Source: Celeribacter neptunius (GTDB lineage: Bacteria; Pseudomonadota; Alphaproteobacteria; Rhodobacterales; Rhodobacteraceae). From it: a DNA stretch of 64,000 bases. This document shows, piece by piece, positions 51,553 through 60,603 of this stretch. A model generated the notes under the pieces. The model saw only the letters and a program-made list of their open reading frames with translations, searched no databases and was not told where the DNA came from. The position numbers and the translations under genes were made by a program. The stretch lies in assembly GCF_900113955.1 (NCBI RefSeq), contig NZ_FORH01000001.1, positions 114,385-178,384 of the forward strand, read 5' to 3'. Numbering within the stretch: position 1 is the first letter of the stretch; every line of letters begins with the position of its first letter.

Positions 51553-51562
51553 TTTGATCAAA
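51553..51562. promoter_or_regulatory. TTTGATCAAA palindrome upstream of the ABC operon
   Basis: This is the same perfect 10-bp palindrome as at 46768-46777. It sits in the promoter region of the first operon gene and may bind the regulator of the whole operon. Confidence 0.55.
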
Positions 51563-51633
51563 TGCCCGCGCTGCGCTCAGGGCTTGGGCGGGAAACAGGC
51601 AGGGGACAGGCATGAGGCGCCGGAACTGACGTC

Positions 51634-52398
51634 TCATCCCCGGGCGTAAGTGCCAGGCTCGGGGGGCAGGGGCAGATCATAGCTTGCGTCCGGCAAGGCA
51701 ACGATTCCCCTGAGCCCGAGCCGATCGCGATACCGCCGGGGCAGGGTCTCGATGGCCGCGTCGATGGCCGCGAAATAGGGCGCCGGATCAACGCCCGCGC
51801 GGGTGCAGAAGGTCTGGCCCGGCGAACAGTCGGTCATGCCGATCACCTTGAGCCGGATGATGTTGGGATCTTCACGCAACAGAACGCGAAAACTCTGGGC
51901 GTCGATGGTGGCAAACTCCACCCGGCCTTCCGCGACGGCGGCGATCGAGGCGACATGGGCGCCGCTGCGCAACACCGGGCGAAAGCGCAATCCGCGGTTT
52001 TCGGCCCAGAGCCAGGGCGCGCCCCAGCCGGAATGCGACAGCGCGTCATTATAGGCCATGGTGGCGTCCTGCAGATCTTCGGCCTTCTGCGCCGGGTGAT
52101 CCTCATGGACGACGAACAGGCTGTTGTAATAGCCCGGCGCGCAGCCGGGTAGGCCAAAGTCGCAGGCGCCGATCCGGGTCACCTTGTCCTTGAGCGGCCC
52201 TCTGAGCGGCAGGTTGCAGATTTGCGACAGGCAAAGCTCCGGGTGTTCCCAGGCCGCGTCATAGGCCAGCATGTCATCGAGATGTTCCGGCGCCTCGATA
52301 CCCCGCAGGCGCAGCCCCGCGCGGATCAGCTCCCAAAGGGCCAGATGGGCATCGCGATTGCCCGGGCGGAGATACATCGGCAGCTGGGCGATCATCAT
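51634..52398 (-). CDS. PhnD-like periplasmic-binding-fold protein without a signal peptide
   Basis: The 254-residue protein resembles phosphate/phosphonate-type binding proteins (PhnD family): AQLPMYLRPGNRDAHLALWELIRAGL at the start, GCAPGYYNSLFVVHEDHPAQKAEDLQDATMAYNDALSHSGWGAP and HVASIAAVAEGRVEFATIDAQSFRVL, all typical of the two-lobe fold. No signal peptide is visible, so it is probably cytoplasmic. No phn genes are near, and the ligand is unknown. It is followed by no gene on its strand until the ATPase gene, 155 bases away. Confidence 0.8.
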   Translation of the reverse strand: MMIAQLPMYLRPGNRDAHLALWELIRAGLRLRGIEAPEHLDDMLAYDAAWEHPELCLSQICNLPLRGPLKDKVTRIGACDFGLPGCAPGYYNSLFVVHEDHPAQKAEDLQDATMAYNDALSHSGWGAPWLWAENRGLRFRPVLRSGAHVASIAAVAEGRVEFATIDAQSFRVLLREDPNIIRLKVIGMTDCSPGQTFCTRAGVDPAPYFAAIDAAIETLPRRYRDRLGLRGIVALPDASYDLPLPPEPGTYARG

Positions 52399-52426
52399 GT
52401 CAGTTCGTGGGGCTCAGGTCATCGGC

Positions 52427-52870
52427 TCAGGCGAGGCCCTTTTCGACCCGTCGGCGGGCCAGGGCGCTGTCCTGATCGCGGACGCCCAGCAGATTGGCGA
52501 CCAGACGCAACAGCGCATCCTCGTCCTGATCGCGCACCCCGTCGGCCAGAACCACCGACCAGAGACCTTCGATCACATGGATGCGTTCCTCATAAGGCAC
52601 GGCATCCTTGAGCGCGCGGGTGAAACGCACCGTGTCGGGGGCTTCGGCCTCGAGCTGCTCGGCCTCGGCGCGCAGACTGGCGGCCTCGAACGGTCCGAGC
52701 TGATAGCGCGTCATCAGCAGGCTTTCGATCCGCCGCGCCTCTTCCGGGGCGTACGTGCCGTCGGAACGCGCCACGCGCACCAGAAGCGCCGCCATGGCCC
52801 GGCGGGCATCCGTGTCTTGCAGAGGCTGCGGCTCGGGCTGCAGCAGGGTTTTGAGAAAATCACCGAACAT
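52427..52870 (-). CDS. TerB-family (tellurite-resistance-like) protein
   Basis: The 147-residue helical protein matches the TerB family: AMAALLVRVARSDGTYAPEEARRIESLLMTRYQLGP and EERIHVIEGLWSVVLADGVRDQDEDALLRLVANLLGVRD (the two acidic Ca/metal-binding helical repeats). Single TerB proteins are common in alphaproteobacteria and do not imply tellurite resistance. It is on the same strand 28 bases upstream of the PhnD-like gene, so the two may form one transcript. The ATG at 52870 begins MFGDFLKTLL. Confidence 0.88.
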   Translation of the reverse strand: MFGDFLKTLLQPEPQPLQDTDARRAMAALLVRVARSDGTYAPEEARRIESLLMTRYQLGPFEAASLRAEAEQLEAEAPDTVRFTRALKDAVPYEERIHVIEGLWSVVLADGVRDQDEDALLRLVANLLGVRDQDSALARRRVEKGLA

Positions 52871-53230
52871 GGGGTCGATATAGGCGAGAGCGGCGGCGAG
52901 GGGAAGGCTCTGCGGTCTTCACATTCGTGTAGGCATGCGAAATCTCGGGGGCAGGAGGGGCGTTTTGCGGAGCTTGCTGCCGCTCGAGCGAAGTGCACGC
53001 GCCCGGAGCCAAGCCGAAGGCGCCCGGCGCGCGCCCTCAGGACCCAATGTCCCCTCTGGGCTCATCCGAACCCCAAAACACCCAGCGGCCCTCTTGCTCC
53101 CATGAGCATCGCGCCGTTGCTCTGTTGGCAAGATCCGGGTGGCCATGCGGCGCGGGGAGGCTCAGCGCGGTCTGCTCAGAGGTCAGATGAGCGGCCAGAG
53201 CGGCGGCTCTGGCGCGCGAGAATTTTCGCC
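52871..53230. other. Intergenic region between terB and ppk2
   Basis: About 360 bases without a convincing gene. A hairpin CCAGAG-CGGCGG-CTCTGG at 53195-53212 lies beyond the ppk2 stop but lacks a T run. A short ORF at 52993-53190 has no recognisable domain and is not called. Confidence 0.6.
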
Positions 53231-54142
53231 TCAGTATTTCCGCGGCACGTAAAGCTCCGGCGGCAGCACGGCGCGTTCGTAATCCTTCTTGTAGATCCGC
53301 TCGGGCAGGTAGACCTCATCATGGTCCATCTCTTCGTAATCGAAGAGCGACAGCAGGTGATCCATGCAATTGAGACGCGCGCGTTTCTTGTCATTGCCCT
53401 CGACGATATACCACGGTGCTTCCGGGATATTGGTGCGGAAGAACGTGTCTTCCTTGGCCTTGGTGTAATCCTCCCAGCGGATCCGCGACTGCAGGTCCAT
53501 CGGCGAGAGTTTCCATTGTTTCATCGGGTCGTGAATGCGCATCAGGAAGCGCATCTGTTGTTCCTCGTCGGTGATCGAGAACCAGTATTTCACCACCTTG
53601 ATGCCGGAGCGCACCAGCATGCGTTCGAATTCCGGAACGTCCTGGAAAAACTGTTCGACCTGATCCTCATCGGCAAAGCCCATGACGCGTTCGACGCCGG
53701 ACCGGTTGTACCAGCTGCGATCAAACAGCACCATTTCGCCGGCTGCCGGCAGGTGCGGCACGTAGCGCTGGAAATACCATTGCGATTTCTCGCGATCCGA
53801 CGGCGCGGGGAGGGCGACGACGCGCACCACACGCGGGTTGAGCCGCTGGGTGATGCGCTTGATCACGCCCCCCTTGCCGGCCGAGTCGCGCCCCTCGAAG
53901 AGCACGACGATCTTCTGGCCGGTCTGTTCCACCCAGTCGTGCAGCTTGATCAGCTCCGCCTGCAATCGCAACAGCTCGCGGAAATAGATCGAGCGTTCGA
54001 GCATGTCGGGATGCTCTTTCTGATAGATCTTCTTGATTTCGCGCGACAGGATGGAGTCTTCAAGCTCGATTTCCCATTCTTCGTCCAGCGTGTCCGCGAG
54101 TTCCGCTTCCAGCCAGTCCTGGGCTTCCTTGTCAAAGCTCAT
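53231..54142 (-). CDS. ppk2: Polyphosphate kinase 2 (PPK2 class I type)
   Basis: The 303-residue enzyme moves phosphate between polyphosphate and nucleotides, usually making GTP or ATP from NDP. Walker A-like FEGRDSAGKGGVIKR (82-96) and lid/Walker B-like DRSWYNRSGVERVMGF carry the catalytic residues; the later block reads RFLMRIHDPMKQWKLSPMDLQSRIRWEDYTKAKEDTF. The start at 54142 (MSFDKEAQDWL) is chosen because GGAG lies seven bases upstream; ATGs at 54154 and 54172 have no site. Its link to the PHB genes is only shared storage metabolism. Confidence 0.95.
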   Translation of the reverse strand: MSFDKEAQDWLEAELADTLDEEWEIELEDSILSREIKKIYQKEHPDMLERSIYFRELLRLQAELIKLHDWVEQTGQKIVVLFEGRDSAGKGGVIKRITQRLNPRVVRVVALPAPSDREKSQWYFQRYVPHLPAAGEMVLFDRSWYNRSGVERVMGFADEDQVEQFFQDVPEFERMLVRSGIKVVKYWFSITDEEQQMRFLMRIHDPMKQWKLSPMDLQSRIRWEDYTKAKEDTFFRTNIPEAPWYIVEGNDKKRARLNCMDHLLSLFDYEEMDHDEVYLPERIYKKDYERAVLPPELYVPRKY

Positions 54143-54367
54143 AATGCGCTCCATCCTTTCGTCAAATTTCATACCGATACTGAACCGTTCCGGATCAGAG
54201 ACCTGGGACGGCTTAGAGCACGCATACATGACGGTTTCGTGAGGCGGTTCGAGAAATGTCCCAGACAGCGAATGCCGAAGACAGGAAATCTCCCGAAGCG
54301 CGTTCAATCCTCGCATGTTGCGCGCGTTTCGACTTATCGTCGTGCCTCGGGTATAAATCGAAACGCT

Positions 54368-54961
54368 CTAATGAAAAAGGATCGGGATCAAAGAGGCAAC
54401 CAAAAGTGATGCCATGGTCCAGTTGAAGATCCTCAATCGCTGCGGATTGGTCAAAAAACGGCGCAGTTCCGTGCCGAGCAGGGCCCAGAGCGTGATCGCC
54501 GGGAAATTGACGATGAGAAAGCCGAGGCCGACAAAGGCGGCGGCGGTCCAGCTCGCACCCTGGGCATAGGTGGTCTGGGCGCCGACCGCCATGATCCAGG
54601 CCTTCGGGTTGACCCATTGAAAAGCCACCGCCTGCAGGAAGGTGATCGGTTTGCCGCCGGCGGCGCCTTCCTTGGGGGCGCCGGCATGGGCGATTTTCCA
54701 GGCCAGCCAGAGCATATAGGCGACGGCGACGACCATCATCGCCTGCCGCAAGGGCGGGAAATGCTGAAACACCTGCGCCAGCCCCAGGCCGACGACAAAG
54801 ACCATGAAGCAAAAGCCCAGAGACACGCCGATCATATGCGGCAGGGTCCGGCGCATGCCGAAATTGGCGCCCGAGGCCAGAAGCATCAGGTTGTTCGGTC
54901 CGGGAGTGATCGAAGAGACCAGGCCGAAGCCCAGAAGCGCGAGAAAGAGTGTCATGTCCAT
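54368..54961 (-). CDS. LysE/RhtB-family amino acid exporter
   Basis: The 197-residue inner-membrane protein has six hydrophobic segments and the family motif FGLVSSITPGPNNLMLLASGANFGMRRTLPHMIGVSLGF (11-49), with PGPN as the key. Such proteins export amino acids or derivatives; the substrate is not readable. It is divergent from an Lrp/AsnC gene with 82 bases between the starts, so the regulator probably controls it. ATGs at 54961 and 54955 are equally possible and neither has a strong ribosome site. Confidence 0.92.
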   Translation of the reverse strand: MDMTLFLALLGFGLVSSITPGPNNLMLLASGANFGMRRTLPHMIGVSLGFCFMVFVVGLGLAQVFQHFPPLRQAMMVVAVAYMLWLAWKIAHAGAPKEGAAGGKPITFLQAVAFQWVNPKAWIMAVGAQTTYAQGASWTAAAFVGLGFLIVNFPAITLWALLGTELRRFLTNPQRLRIFNWTMASLLVASLIPILFH

Positions 54962-55043
54962 GGTGGTGAGATTGGCATTTCTCTTGCGCAATGTTTGTGC
55001 AAACATCTGTCCGGCGCCATGAAATTTGCAAGGATTCACGGTT

Positions 55044-55487
55044 TTGGATGCGATTGACGAAAAGATATTGCACGCGCTTGAGCGCGACGGCCGGCTGAGC
55101 AATCTCGAGCTTGCCGAGCGCGTCGGGCTTTCGCCCTCGGCCAGCTCGCGGCGGGTCAGCGAATTGGAACGCAGCGGTGTCATTCGCGGCTACCGCGCGG
55201 TGATCGACCGGGATCGCACCGGCCATGGTTTTCTCGCCTATATCTCGGTCGGGCTCTCGATGCATAACAAGGCGTCGCAGAAGGGCTTTGAACGGGCCAT
55301 GGAAGCGGCGCCCGAGGTCAAGGAATGCCACAATATCGCGGGCGCTTTCGAATATCTGCTGCGGGTCGAGGCCGCCGATCTGCACAGTTACAAGCGCTTT
55401 CACACCGAGGTGCTGGGCACGGTGCCCAATGTCGCCGCGATCACCTCTTACATCGTGATGGAAAGCCCCAAGGATCTGCGCGGCTGA
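55044..55487 (+). CDS. Lrp/AsnC-family transcriptional regulator (LysE-linked)
   Basis: The 147-residue protein has the Lrp winged helix-turn-helix (DAIDEKILHALERDGRLSNLELAERVGLSPSASSRRVSELERSGVIRGYRAVIDRD, 2-58) and a RAM domain. I choose the TTG at 55044: AAGGA lies nine bases upstream and it gives the standard start (M)DAIDEKIL. The longer frame from TTG 55026 has no ribosome site. It is divergent from a LysE-type exporter, the usual pairing where the regulator senses the amino acid that the pump exports. Confidence 0.9.
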   Translation: MDAIDEKILHALERDGRLSNLELAERVGLSPSASSRRVSELERSGVIRGYRAVIDRDRTGHGFLAYISVGLSMHNKASQKGFERAMEAAPEVKECHNIAGAFEYLLRVEAADLHSYKRFHTEVLGTVPNVAAITSYIVMESPKDLRG

Positions 55488-55602
55488 GCCGATGTTCCGC
55501 GACCCGCGGAAACGCGCCGCCTTGTCGCACGGTGCGTGCGAAAACAGGTGCGATGCGCCCGGCGGCATGGTAGGCGGGAGCCAACCAGAGGGGAACGCGC
55601 AT

Positions 55603-56232
55603 ATGTACCGACCGAACAATTCCGCCATCGATGATCCCGCCACGTTGCGCCATGTGATGGCGGAGATCGGCTTTGCCGCGCTGGTCACCCCGCATGAGGG
55701 CGGGATCGAGATCAGCCATCTGCCCTTCGTGGTGCGTGACGAAGACGGCCAGACCGTTCTCGAGACCCATGTCGCCCGCGCCAATCCGCATTGGAAGCTC
55801 GAGGGCACGCCCTCGGCGGTGATCTTCCAGGGGCCGCAGGCCTATGTCTCGCCCTCGTTCTACCCGTCGAAACAGGTGGATGGCAAAGTCGTGCCGACCT
55901 GGGCCTATATCGTCACCCATGCCCATGGCAGTTTCGAGACCTTCAACAGTTCCGAGGCGCTGGGCGCGCATCTGAATGCGCTGACCGATCGTCATGAGAC
56001 GAGGCGGGCGGAGCCCTGGACCGTCGCGGACGCCCCGGTGCCCTATATCGCGGCGCTGAAACGCGGCATCGTCGGGCTCCGGATGGTGGTCGAGCGGCTC
56101 GAAGGCAAATGGAAGGTCAACCAGCACAAAAGCCCGGAGGACCAGCGCGGCACCTATGAGGGGCTGATGGGCGCGGGCGAGCAAGGCGTGGATCTGGCCC
56201 AGGCGCTGGCGAGTTTTTCGGCGACGGAGTGA
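55603..56232 (+). CDS. paiB: FMN-binding negative transcriptional regulator, PaiB type
   Basis: The 209-residue protein has the PaiB/FMN_bind_2 split-barrel fold: MYRPNNSAIDDPATLRHVMAEIGFAALVTPHEGGIEISHLPFVV, the ARANPHWKL and AYVSPSFYPSKQVDGKVVPTWAYIVTHAHG segments, and the C-terminal KWKVNQHKSPEDQRGTYEGLM. GAGGGGAA precedes the ATG at 55603. PaiB in Bacillus represses sporulation and protease genes; the function here is unknown. No paiA is visible. Confidence 0.92.
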   Translation: MYRPNNSAIDDPATLRHVMAEIGFAALVTPHEGGIEISHLPFVVRDEDGQTVLETHVARANPHWKLEGTPSAVIFQGPQAYVSPSFYPSKQVDGKVVPTWAYIVTHAHGSFETFNSSEALGAHLNALTDRHETRRAEPWTVADAPVPYIAALKRGIVGLRMVVERLEGKWKVNQHKSPEDQRGTYEGLMGAGEQGVDLAQALASFSATE

Positions 56233-56543
56233 GGGGCAAAGGTCCGTCGTGCGGACGGAGCGGACTTTCGCAGTCTTGGCGCAAGCCGCACCTCGATGAC
56301 GCGGGCGGTGGCGAGTCTGTCGGCTGAACCTTTCGATTTACCCCAGCCAAATCCGCAGAAGTTCAATACGTTGCGCTTCCCTGACAAAATCGCCGCCGCG
56401 CGGGACGCGTCAGCGATGTGCGGCGGCCTGCGGCCTTGATTCCGCACGAGGTGCTAAGTTCTGAACGTCTGATATGGCCTCCAAACAGCTCAAAACAAAA
56501 GGCGCCCCGTGGGGCGCCTTTCAATCCGGTTTGACCGAAGCTC
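56233..56543. other. Intergenic region between paiB and rpiB
   Basis: About 310 bases. A GTCCG-TCGTG-CGGAC hairpin follows the paiB stop (about 56243-56257). The rpiB terminator lies at 56494-56521. Between them I see no gene or clear repeat. Confidence 0.6.
56494..56521 (-). terminator. rpiB terminator
   Basis: AAGGCGCCCC (56499-56508) pairs with GGGGCGCCTT (56511-56520); read on the minus strand it is followed by TTGTTTTG (with further T in the stem end). It lies 23 bases past the rpiB stop. Confidence 0.85.
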
Positions 56544-56993
56544 TCAGCCTTCGATCTCGGTGATCATGTCAACTCGCGTGCCGTGGCGGCCGCCTTCGAA
56601 CTCGGTCGCGAGGAAGGCTTCGACGATGCTAAGCGCCAGACCTTCGCCGGTCACCCGCGCGCCGATCGACATCATATTGGCGTCATTGTGCTGGCGGATC
56701 ATCCGGGCAGAGAATTCCTCGGCACAGACGCCGCAGCGGATGCCCTTGACCTTGTTGGCCGCCATCATGATGCCCTGACCGGTGCCGCAGAGGATGATGC
56801 CATAGCGGCAGTCGCCCGAGGCCACGAGATTGGCCGCGGCTTCCCCGTGTTTCGGGTAATGCGTGCTCTCGGGGCTGGTCGGGCCGATGTCGACCGCTTC
56901 CCAGCCAAGGCTGGTGATATGCGCCGCGATGGCCTGACGCAGTTCGATGGCGGCGTGATCGGATGAAAGCGCGATGCGTTTGTTGTCGCTCAT
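56544..56993 (-). CDS. rpiB: Ribose 5-phosphate isomerase B
   Basis: The 149-residue enzyme interconverts ribulose- and ribose-5-phosphate in the pentose phosphate pathway. The RpiB/LacAB fold is clear: KRIALSSDHAAIELRQAI at the start, YGIILCGTGQGIMMAANKVKGIRCGVC with the active-site Cys, and IRQHNDANMMSIGARVTGEGLALSIVEAFL. It is co-oriented with pyrG, 24 bases downstream of it, and probably the last gene of a secG-pyrG-rpiB unit. Confidence 0.96.
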   Translation of the reverse strand: MSDNKRIALSSDHAAIELRQAIAAHITSLGWEAVDIGPTSPESTHYPKHGEAAANLVASGDCRYGIILCGTGQGIMMAANKVKGIRCGVCAEEFSARMIRQHNDANMMSIGARVTGEGLALSIVEAFLATEFEGGRHGTRVDMITEIEG

Positions 56994-57017
56994 GAGATAG
57001 ATCCTCCCTGACGCGTC

Positions 57018-58661
57018 TCAGACGAGACGCGAGTTTTCTTTCGCGGCGCGGATGAAATCCTTGAACAGGGGCGCCGGCGCGAAGGGTTTCGATTTCAGCT
57101 CCGGGTGATATTGCACGCCGATGTACCAGGGGTGATCCTTGGCCTCGACAATCTCCGGCAGGCGGCCGTCCGGCGACATGCCGGAGAAGATCAGACCGCA
57201 GCTCTCGAGCTGTTCGCGATACTTGGTGTCCACCTCATAGCGGTGACGGTGACGTTCCTCGATCTCGGTGGCGCCATAGATCCCGGCCACTTTCGAGCCC
57301 TCTTGCAGCGCTGCCGTATAGGCGCCCAGGCGCATGGTGCCGCCCTTGTCATCGGTGGATTTGCGGCGCACCGTGTGGTTGCCCTGCACCCATTCCTTGA
57401 GGTGGTAGACCACCGGCTCGAAACGTTTCTTGCCGGCCTCATGGTCGAATTCCTCGGAGCCCGCAGTCTCGATGCCGGCGAGGTTGCGCGCGGCCTCGAT
57501 CACCGCCATCTGCATGCCGAGGCAGATGCCGAGATAGGGGACCTTGCGCTCGCGGGCGAATTGCGCCGCCTTGATCTTGCCCTCGGTGCCGCGTTCGCCA
57601 AAGCCGCCGGGGACCAGAATGGCGTCATAGCCTTCGAGATAGGGGGCGGCATCCTCGCGATCGAAAATCTCGGCGTCGACCCATTCGACATTGACCTTCA
57701 CCCGGTTGGCCATGCCGCCATGGGTGAGCGCCTCGGCAATGGATTTGTAAGCGTCTTCGAGCTGGACATATTTGCCGACGATGGCGACCTTGACCTCGCC
57801 TTCGGGGTTGAACACCCGGTCCGCGACATCATGCCAGACCGACAGATCGGGCTTCGGCGCCGGCGCGATGTTGAACGCATCCAGCACCGCCTGATCGAGC
57901 CCTTCGCGGTGGTAGGCGAGCGGGGCCTCATAGATCGATTTGAGATCCGGGGCGGCGATCACATCCTCTTTGCGGACGTTACAGAACAGCGCGATCTTCT
58001 CGCGTTCCTTTTCCGGGATCGGATGCTCGGAGCGGCACACGAGAACATTCGGCTGCAACCCGATGGTGCGCAGCTCCTTGACGGAGTGCTGGGTCGGTTT
58101 GGTTTTCAGCTCGCCGGAGGCCGCGATATAGGGCAGCAGCGTCAGGTGCATGAAAATGCACTGGCCACGCGGGCGGTCCTGGGCGAACTGGCGAATGGCT
58201 TCGAAGAAGGGCAGGCCTTCGATGTCGCCCACGGTGCCCCCGATCTCGCAGAGCATGAAATCGACCTCGTCATCGCCGATCTCGATGAAATCCTTGATCT
58301 CGTTGGTCACGTGCGGAATGACCTGGATGGTCTTGCCGAGATAGTCACCGCGGCGCTCTTTCTCGAGCACATTGGTGTAGATCCGGCCCGAGGACACGGA
58401 ATCGGTCATCCGGGCGGCAACGCCGGTGAAGCGTTCGTAATGGCCGAGATCGAGATCGGTCTCGGCGCCATCGTCGGTGACGAAGACCTCGCCATGTTCA
58501 AAGGGCGACATCGTGCCCGGATCGACGTTCAGGTAAGGATCGAGCTTGCGCAGGCGCACCGAATAGCCGCGGGCCTGCAACAATGCGCCCAGAGCGGCAG
58601 ATGCGAGGCCTTTACCAAGCGAAGAAACCACACCGCCGGTGATAAATACGTAACGTGCCAT
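57018..58661 (-). CDS. pyrG: CTP synthase
   Basis: The 547-residue enzyme makes CTP from UTP with glutamine and ATP. The N-terminal synthase domain starts [78 protein letters not shown]. The C-terminal glutamine amidotransferase domain has the nucleophile Cys in [12 protein letters not shown] and the HPE triad in [11 protein letters not shown]. The start at 58661 is the conserved family N-terminus. It lies 181 bases after secG and 24 bases before rpiB. Confidence 0.98.
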   Translation of the reverse strand: MARYVFITGGVVSSLGKGLASAALGALLQARGYSVRLRKLDPYLNVDPGTMSPFEHGEVFVTDDGAETDLDLGHYERFTGVAARMTDSVSSGRIYTNVLEKERRGDYLGKTIQVIPHVTNEIKDFIEIGDDEVDFMLCEIGGTVGDIEGLPFFEAIRQFAQDRPRGQCIFMHLTLLPYIAASGELKTKPTQHSVKELRTIGLQPNVLVCRSEHPIPEKEREKIALFCNVRKEDVIAAPDLKSIYEAPLAYHREGLDQAVLDAFNIAPAPKPDLSVWHDVADRVFNPEGEVKVAIVGKYVQLEDAYKSIAEALTHGGMANRVKVNVEWVDAEIFDREDAAPYLEGYDAILVPGGFGERGTEGKIKAAQFARERKVPYLGICLGMQMAVIEAARNLAGIETAGSEEFDHEAGKKRFEPVVYHLKEWVQGNHTVRRKSTDDKGGTMRLGAYTAALQEGSKVAGIYGATEIEERHRHRYEVDTKYREQLESCGLIFSGMSPDGRLPEIVEAKDHPWYIGVQYHPELKSKPFAPAPLFKDFIRAAKENSRLV

Positions 58662-58842
58662 GGCTGGAGGGGCTCCCGTGATAGTCCAGAAATAAGTCAT
58701 GTCGCAGCATTCGAAAGCACATCGAAATACCACGCTTCACGGGATTTAAGGGTTATCAGATTCGGTTGTCCCGCGCAACCAAACCGCAACATGTTGAGGG
58801 GATTTTCCCCTCAACTCCCAAAGTCTTGTTAAGGTTCGCGAA

Positions 58843-59211
58843 TTAGTCGGCGCGCGGCGTCGAGGCCGGGGCATCCGTTGCAGCGGGCGGCAGAAGGTCC
58901 GAACCCGTCGGCAGGGCCGGGGTCGTGGTGGTCTCTTCGGCCGGCACGGTTTCCGTCGCGCTCACCCCATCCATGACCGAAGACGAGGCGGCTTGCTGGC
59001 GCGCCAGGACGGTCAGGGTGATCGAGGTGATGATGAAACCGATGGCAAAGATCCAGGTCAACTTGCCCAGAGCGGTTGCCGCCGCACGACCCGTCATGAC
59101 GTCGCCGCCACCGCCCATGCCAAGGCCGCCACCTTCGGAACGCTGCAGCAACACGATGCCGATGAGGCAGAGCGCGAGGATCAGGTGGATGACGAGGATG
59201 ACATTTTCCAT
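58843..59211 (-). CDS. secG: Preprotein translocase subunit SecG
   Basis: The 122-residue protein is the SecYEG accessory subunit. Two transmembrane helices (about 4-22 and 50-70) flank the conserved QRSEGGGLGMGGGGDVMTGRAAATALGKLT loop. A Pro/Thr/Ala-rich tail of about 50 residues (TETVPAEETTTTPALPTGSDLLPPAATDAPASTPRAD) follows, longer than in E. coli but common in Rhodobacterales. It is co-oriented with pyrG and rpiB. Confidence 0.95.
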   Translation of the reverse strand: MENVILVIHLILALCLIGIVLLQRSEGGGLGMGGGGDVMTGRAAATALGKLTWIFAIGFIITSITLTVLARQQAASSSVMDGVSATETVPAEETTTTPALPTGSDLLPPAATDAPASTPRAD

Positions 59212-59329
59212 GGATCAGGCCTTTGGGGTCGTTCGATGGGGCTACTTAAAAGCTCTCATCCAATCGCGCAACCCCGAATGGCGCGACATTCCCGTGAGCC
59301 GCTCGGGTTTCGCTCCGGTTGGTGCATTT

Positions 59330-60454
59330 TCACCGCTCGGAAGCTGCTGTTGTGGTGGAGTGCCGCGCCGGGGGGCCTTCCGGGTGCGGCAGAGGGGGCA
59401 CGGACGCATAGCCCGCTTCGATCTCGATCAGCCGCTGTTTGCGCCAGAGCCCGCCGCCATAGCCGGTGAGCGATCCGTCGGCGCCGATCACCCGGTGACA
59501 GGGGATCAGGATGGCGATCTGGTTGGCGCCATTGGCCCGGGCCACCGCGCGGGTCGCCGTGGGCTGGCCGATTTCCTGCGCGAGCTGGCCGTAGGAGCGG
59601 GTCTCGCCCACCGGGATCTGCCGCAGCGCGTCCCAGACCCGGCAGGTGAAGCCGGAGCCGTGATAGACGAGTGGCACGGTGAATTCTGCGCGCTCACCGT
59701 CGAAATACCGCGCCAGTTCCGACGCCGTCTGATCATGGATCGCCGTGCGTCCGAAGCCGAGCAGGCCTTTCGCCGCCTGCGTGAGTTTCTTGAGTTCCGT
59801 GGGCAGGGCCTTGCGGTCCATGAATTCCAACAGATGCAGCGCCCGGGCGTCTGCCACGGCGATCATCGGCCCCAATGGCGTGTCGATCCAGTCGATCTTG
59901 AGCAGGGCCTCAGGGCTGAAATCCGCGGGCGCCAGGCCCAGAATCTGACCGACCCGGGCGCGAAAGGCCGACGCGGAGGAAAAGCCGGCTTCCAGTCCGG
60001 CCTCTAACACCGTGCCGCCATCGCCGATCACTTCAAAGCCGCGTCTGAGCCGGTCGAGCCGGGCCAGTTCGAGAAAGCTCATGCCGAAATGCCGTTTGAA
60101 GGCCCGTCGCACCGTGCCGCGCTCATAGCCCATGGCACTGAGATCCGCCTCGCACCAGCGATGATCCGGCCGGGCGCTGAGCGCCGCGAGCAACTCTTCG
60201 ATCACCGGTTCGGCCTGCGTTGCGGCTTTCAGCGGCTGACAGCGTTTGCAGGGGCGGAACCCGGCCTCGAGACAGGCGCCCAAGCTGTCGAACCAACGGC
60301 AGTTCTCGGGCTTGGGTTTGCGCGCCGGGCAGGTGAGGCGACAGAACACGCCGGTCGAGGTGACACCGACCCAGGCGCGACCTTCGTAAGAAGCGTCGCG
60401 GGTCAGCAGCGCGGTATAGAGCGTGGCGGCATCGGGAAGATCGAACAGGGTCAT
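59330..60454 (-). CDS. ada: Ada: methylphosphotriester/O6-methylguanine-DNA methyltransferase and transcription activator
   Basis: The 374-residue adaptive-response protein has all four Ada parts. The N-terminal zinc/methyl-acceptor domain has Cys38, Cys42, Cys69 and Cys72, exactly the E. coli positions. An AraC helix-turn-helix follows (about 85-180), and the C-terminal methyltransferase domain carries IPCHRVIGADGSLTGYGGG with the acceptor Cys. It repairs alkylated DNA and, once methylated, activates its regulon. It is divergent from purA, with 149 bases between. A proline/threonine/serine-rich tail extends past the usual end. Confidence 0.95.
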   Translation of the reverse strand: MTLFDLPDAATLYTALLTRDASYEGRAWVGVTSTGVFCRLTCPARKPKPENCRWFDSLGACLEAGFRPCKRCQPLKAATQAEPVIEELLAALSARPDHRWCEADLSAMGYERGTVRRAFKRHFGMSFLELARLDRLRRGFEVIGDGGTVLEAGLEAGFSSASAFRARVGQILGLAPADFSPEALLKIDWIDTPLGPMIAVADARALHLLEFMDRKALPTELKKLTQAAKGLLGFGRTAIHDQTASELARYFDGERAEFTVPLVYHGSGFTCRVWDALRQIPVGETRSYGQLAQEIGQPTATRAVARANGANQIAILIPCHRVIGADGSLTGYGGGLWRKQRLIEIEAGYASVPPLPHPEGPPARHSTTTAASER

Positions 60455-60603
60455 GGCGCAACCCTAGCGCAGGCGGCGCGGCTTGTCCGCCGGGAAAGCG
60501 GCGTTGATTTCCGCAGCTTCGGCGCCCTCCCGAATTAATGGTTTCATCGCCCGGTCCGGATCGCTATACAGCGACGGGTTTCATCCGATCATAAGGACTC
60601 ACT

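Noticed and set aside
52993..53190. A 65-codon ORF in the gap between terB and ppk2
   Set aside because: Composition is that of random GC-rich sequence with many Pro, Ser and Ala; no start context or family.
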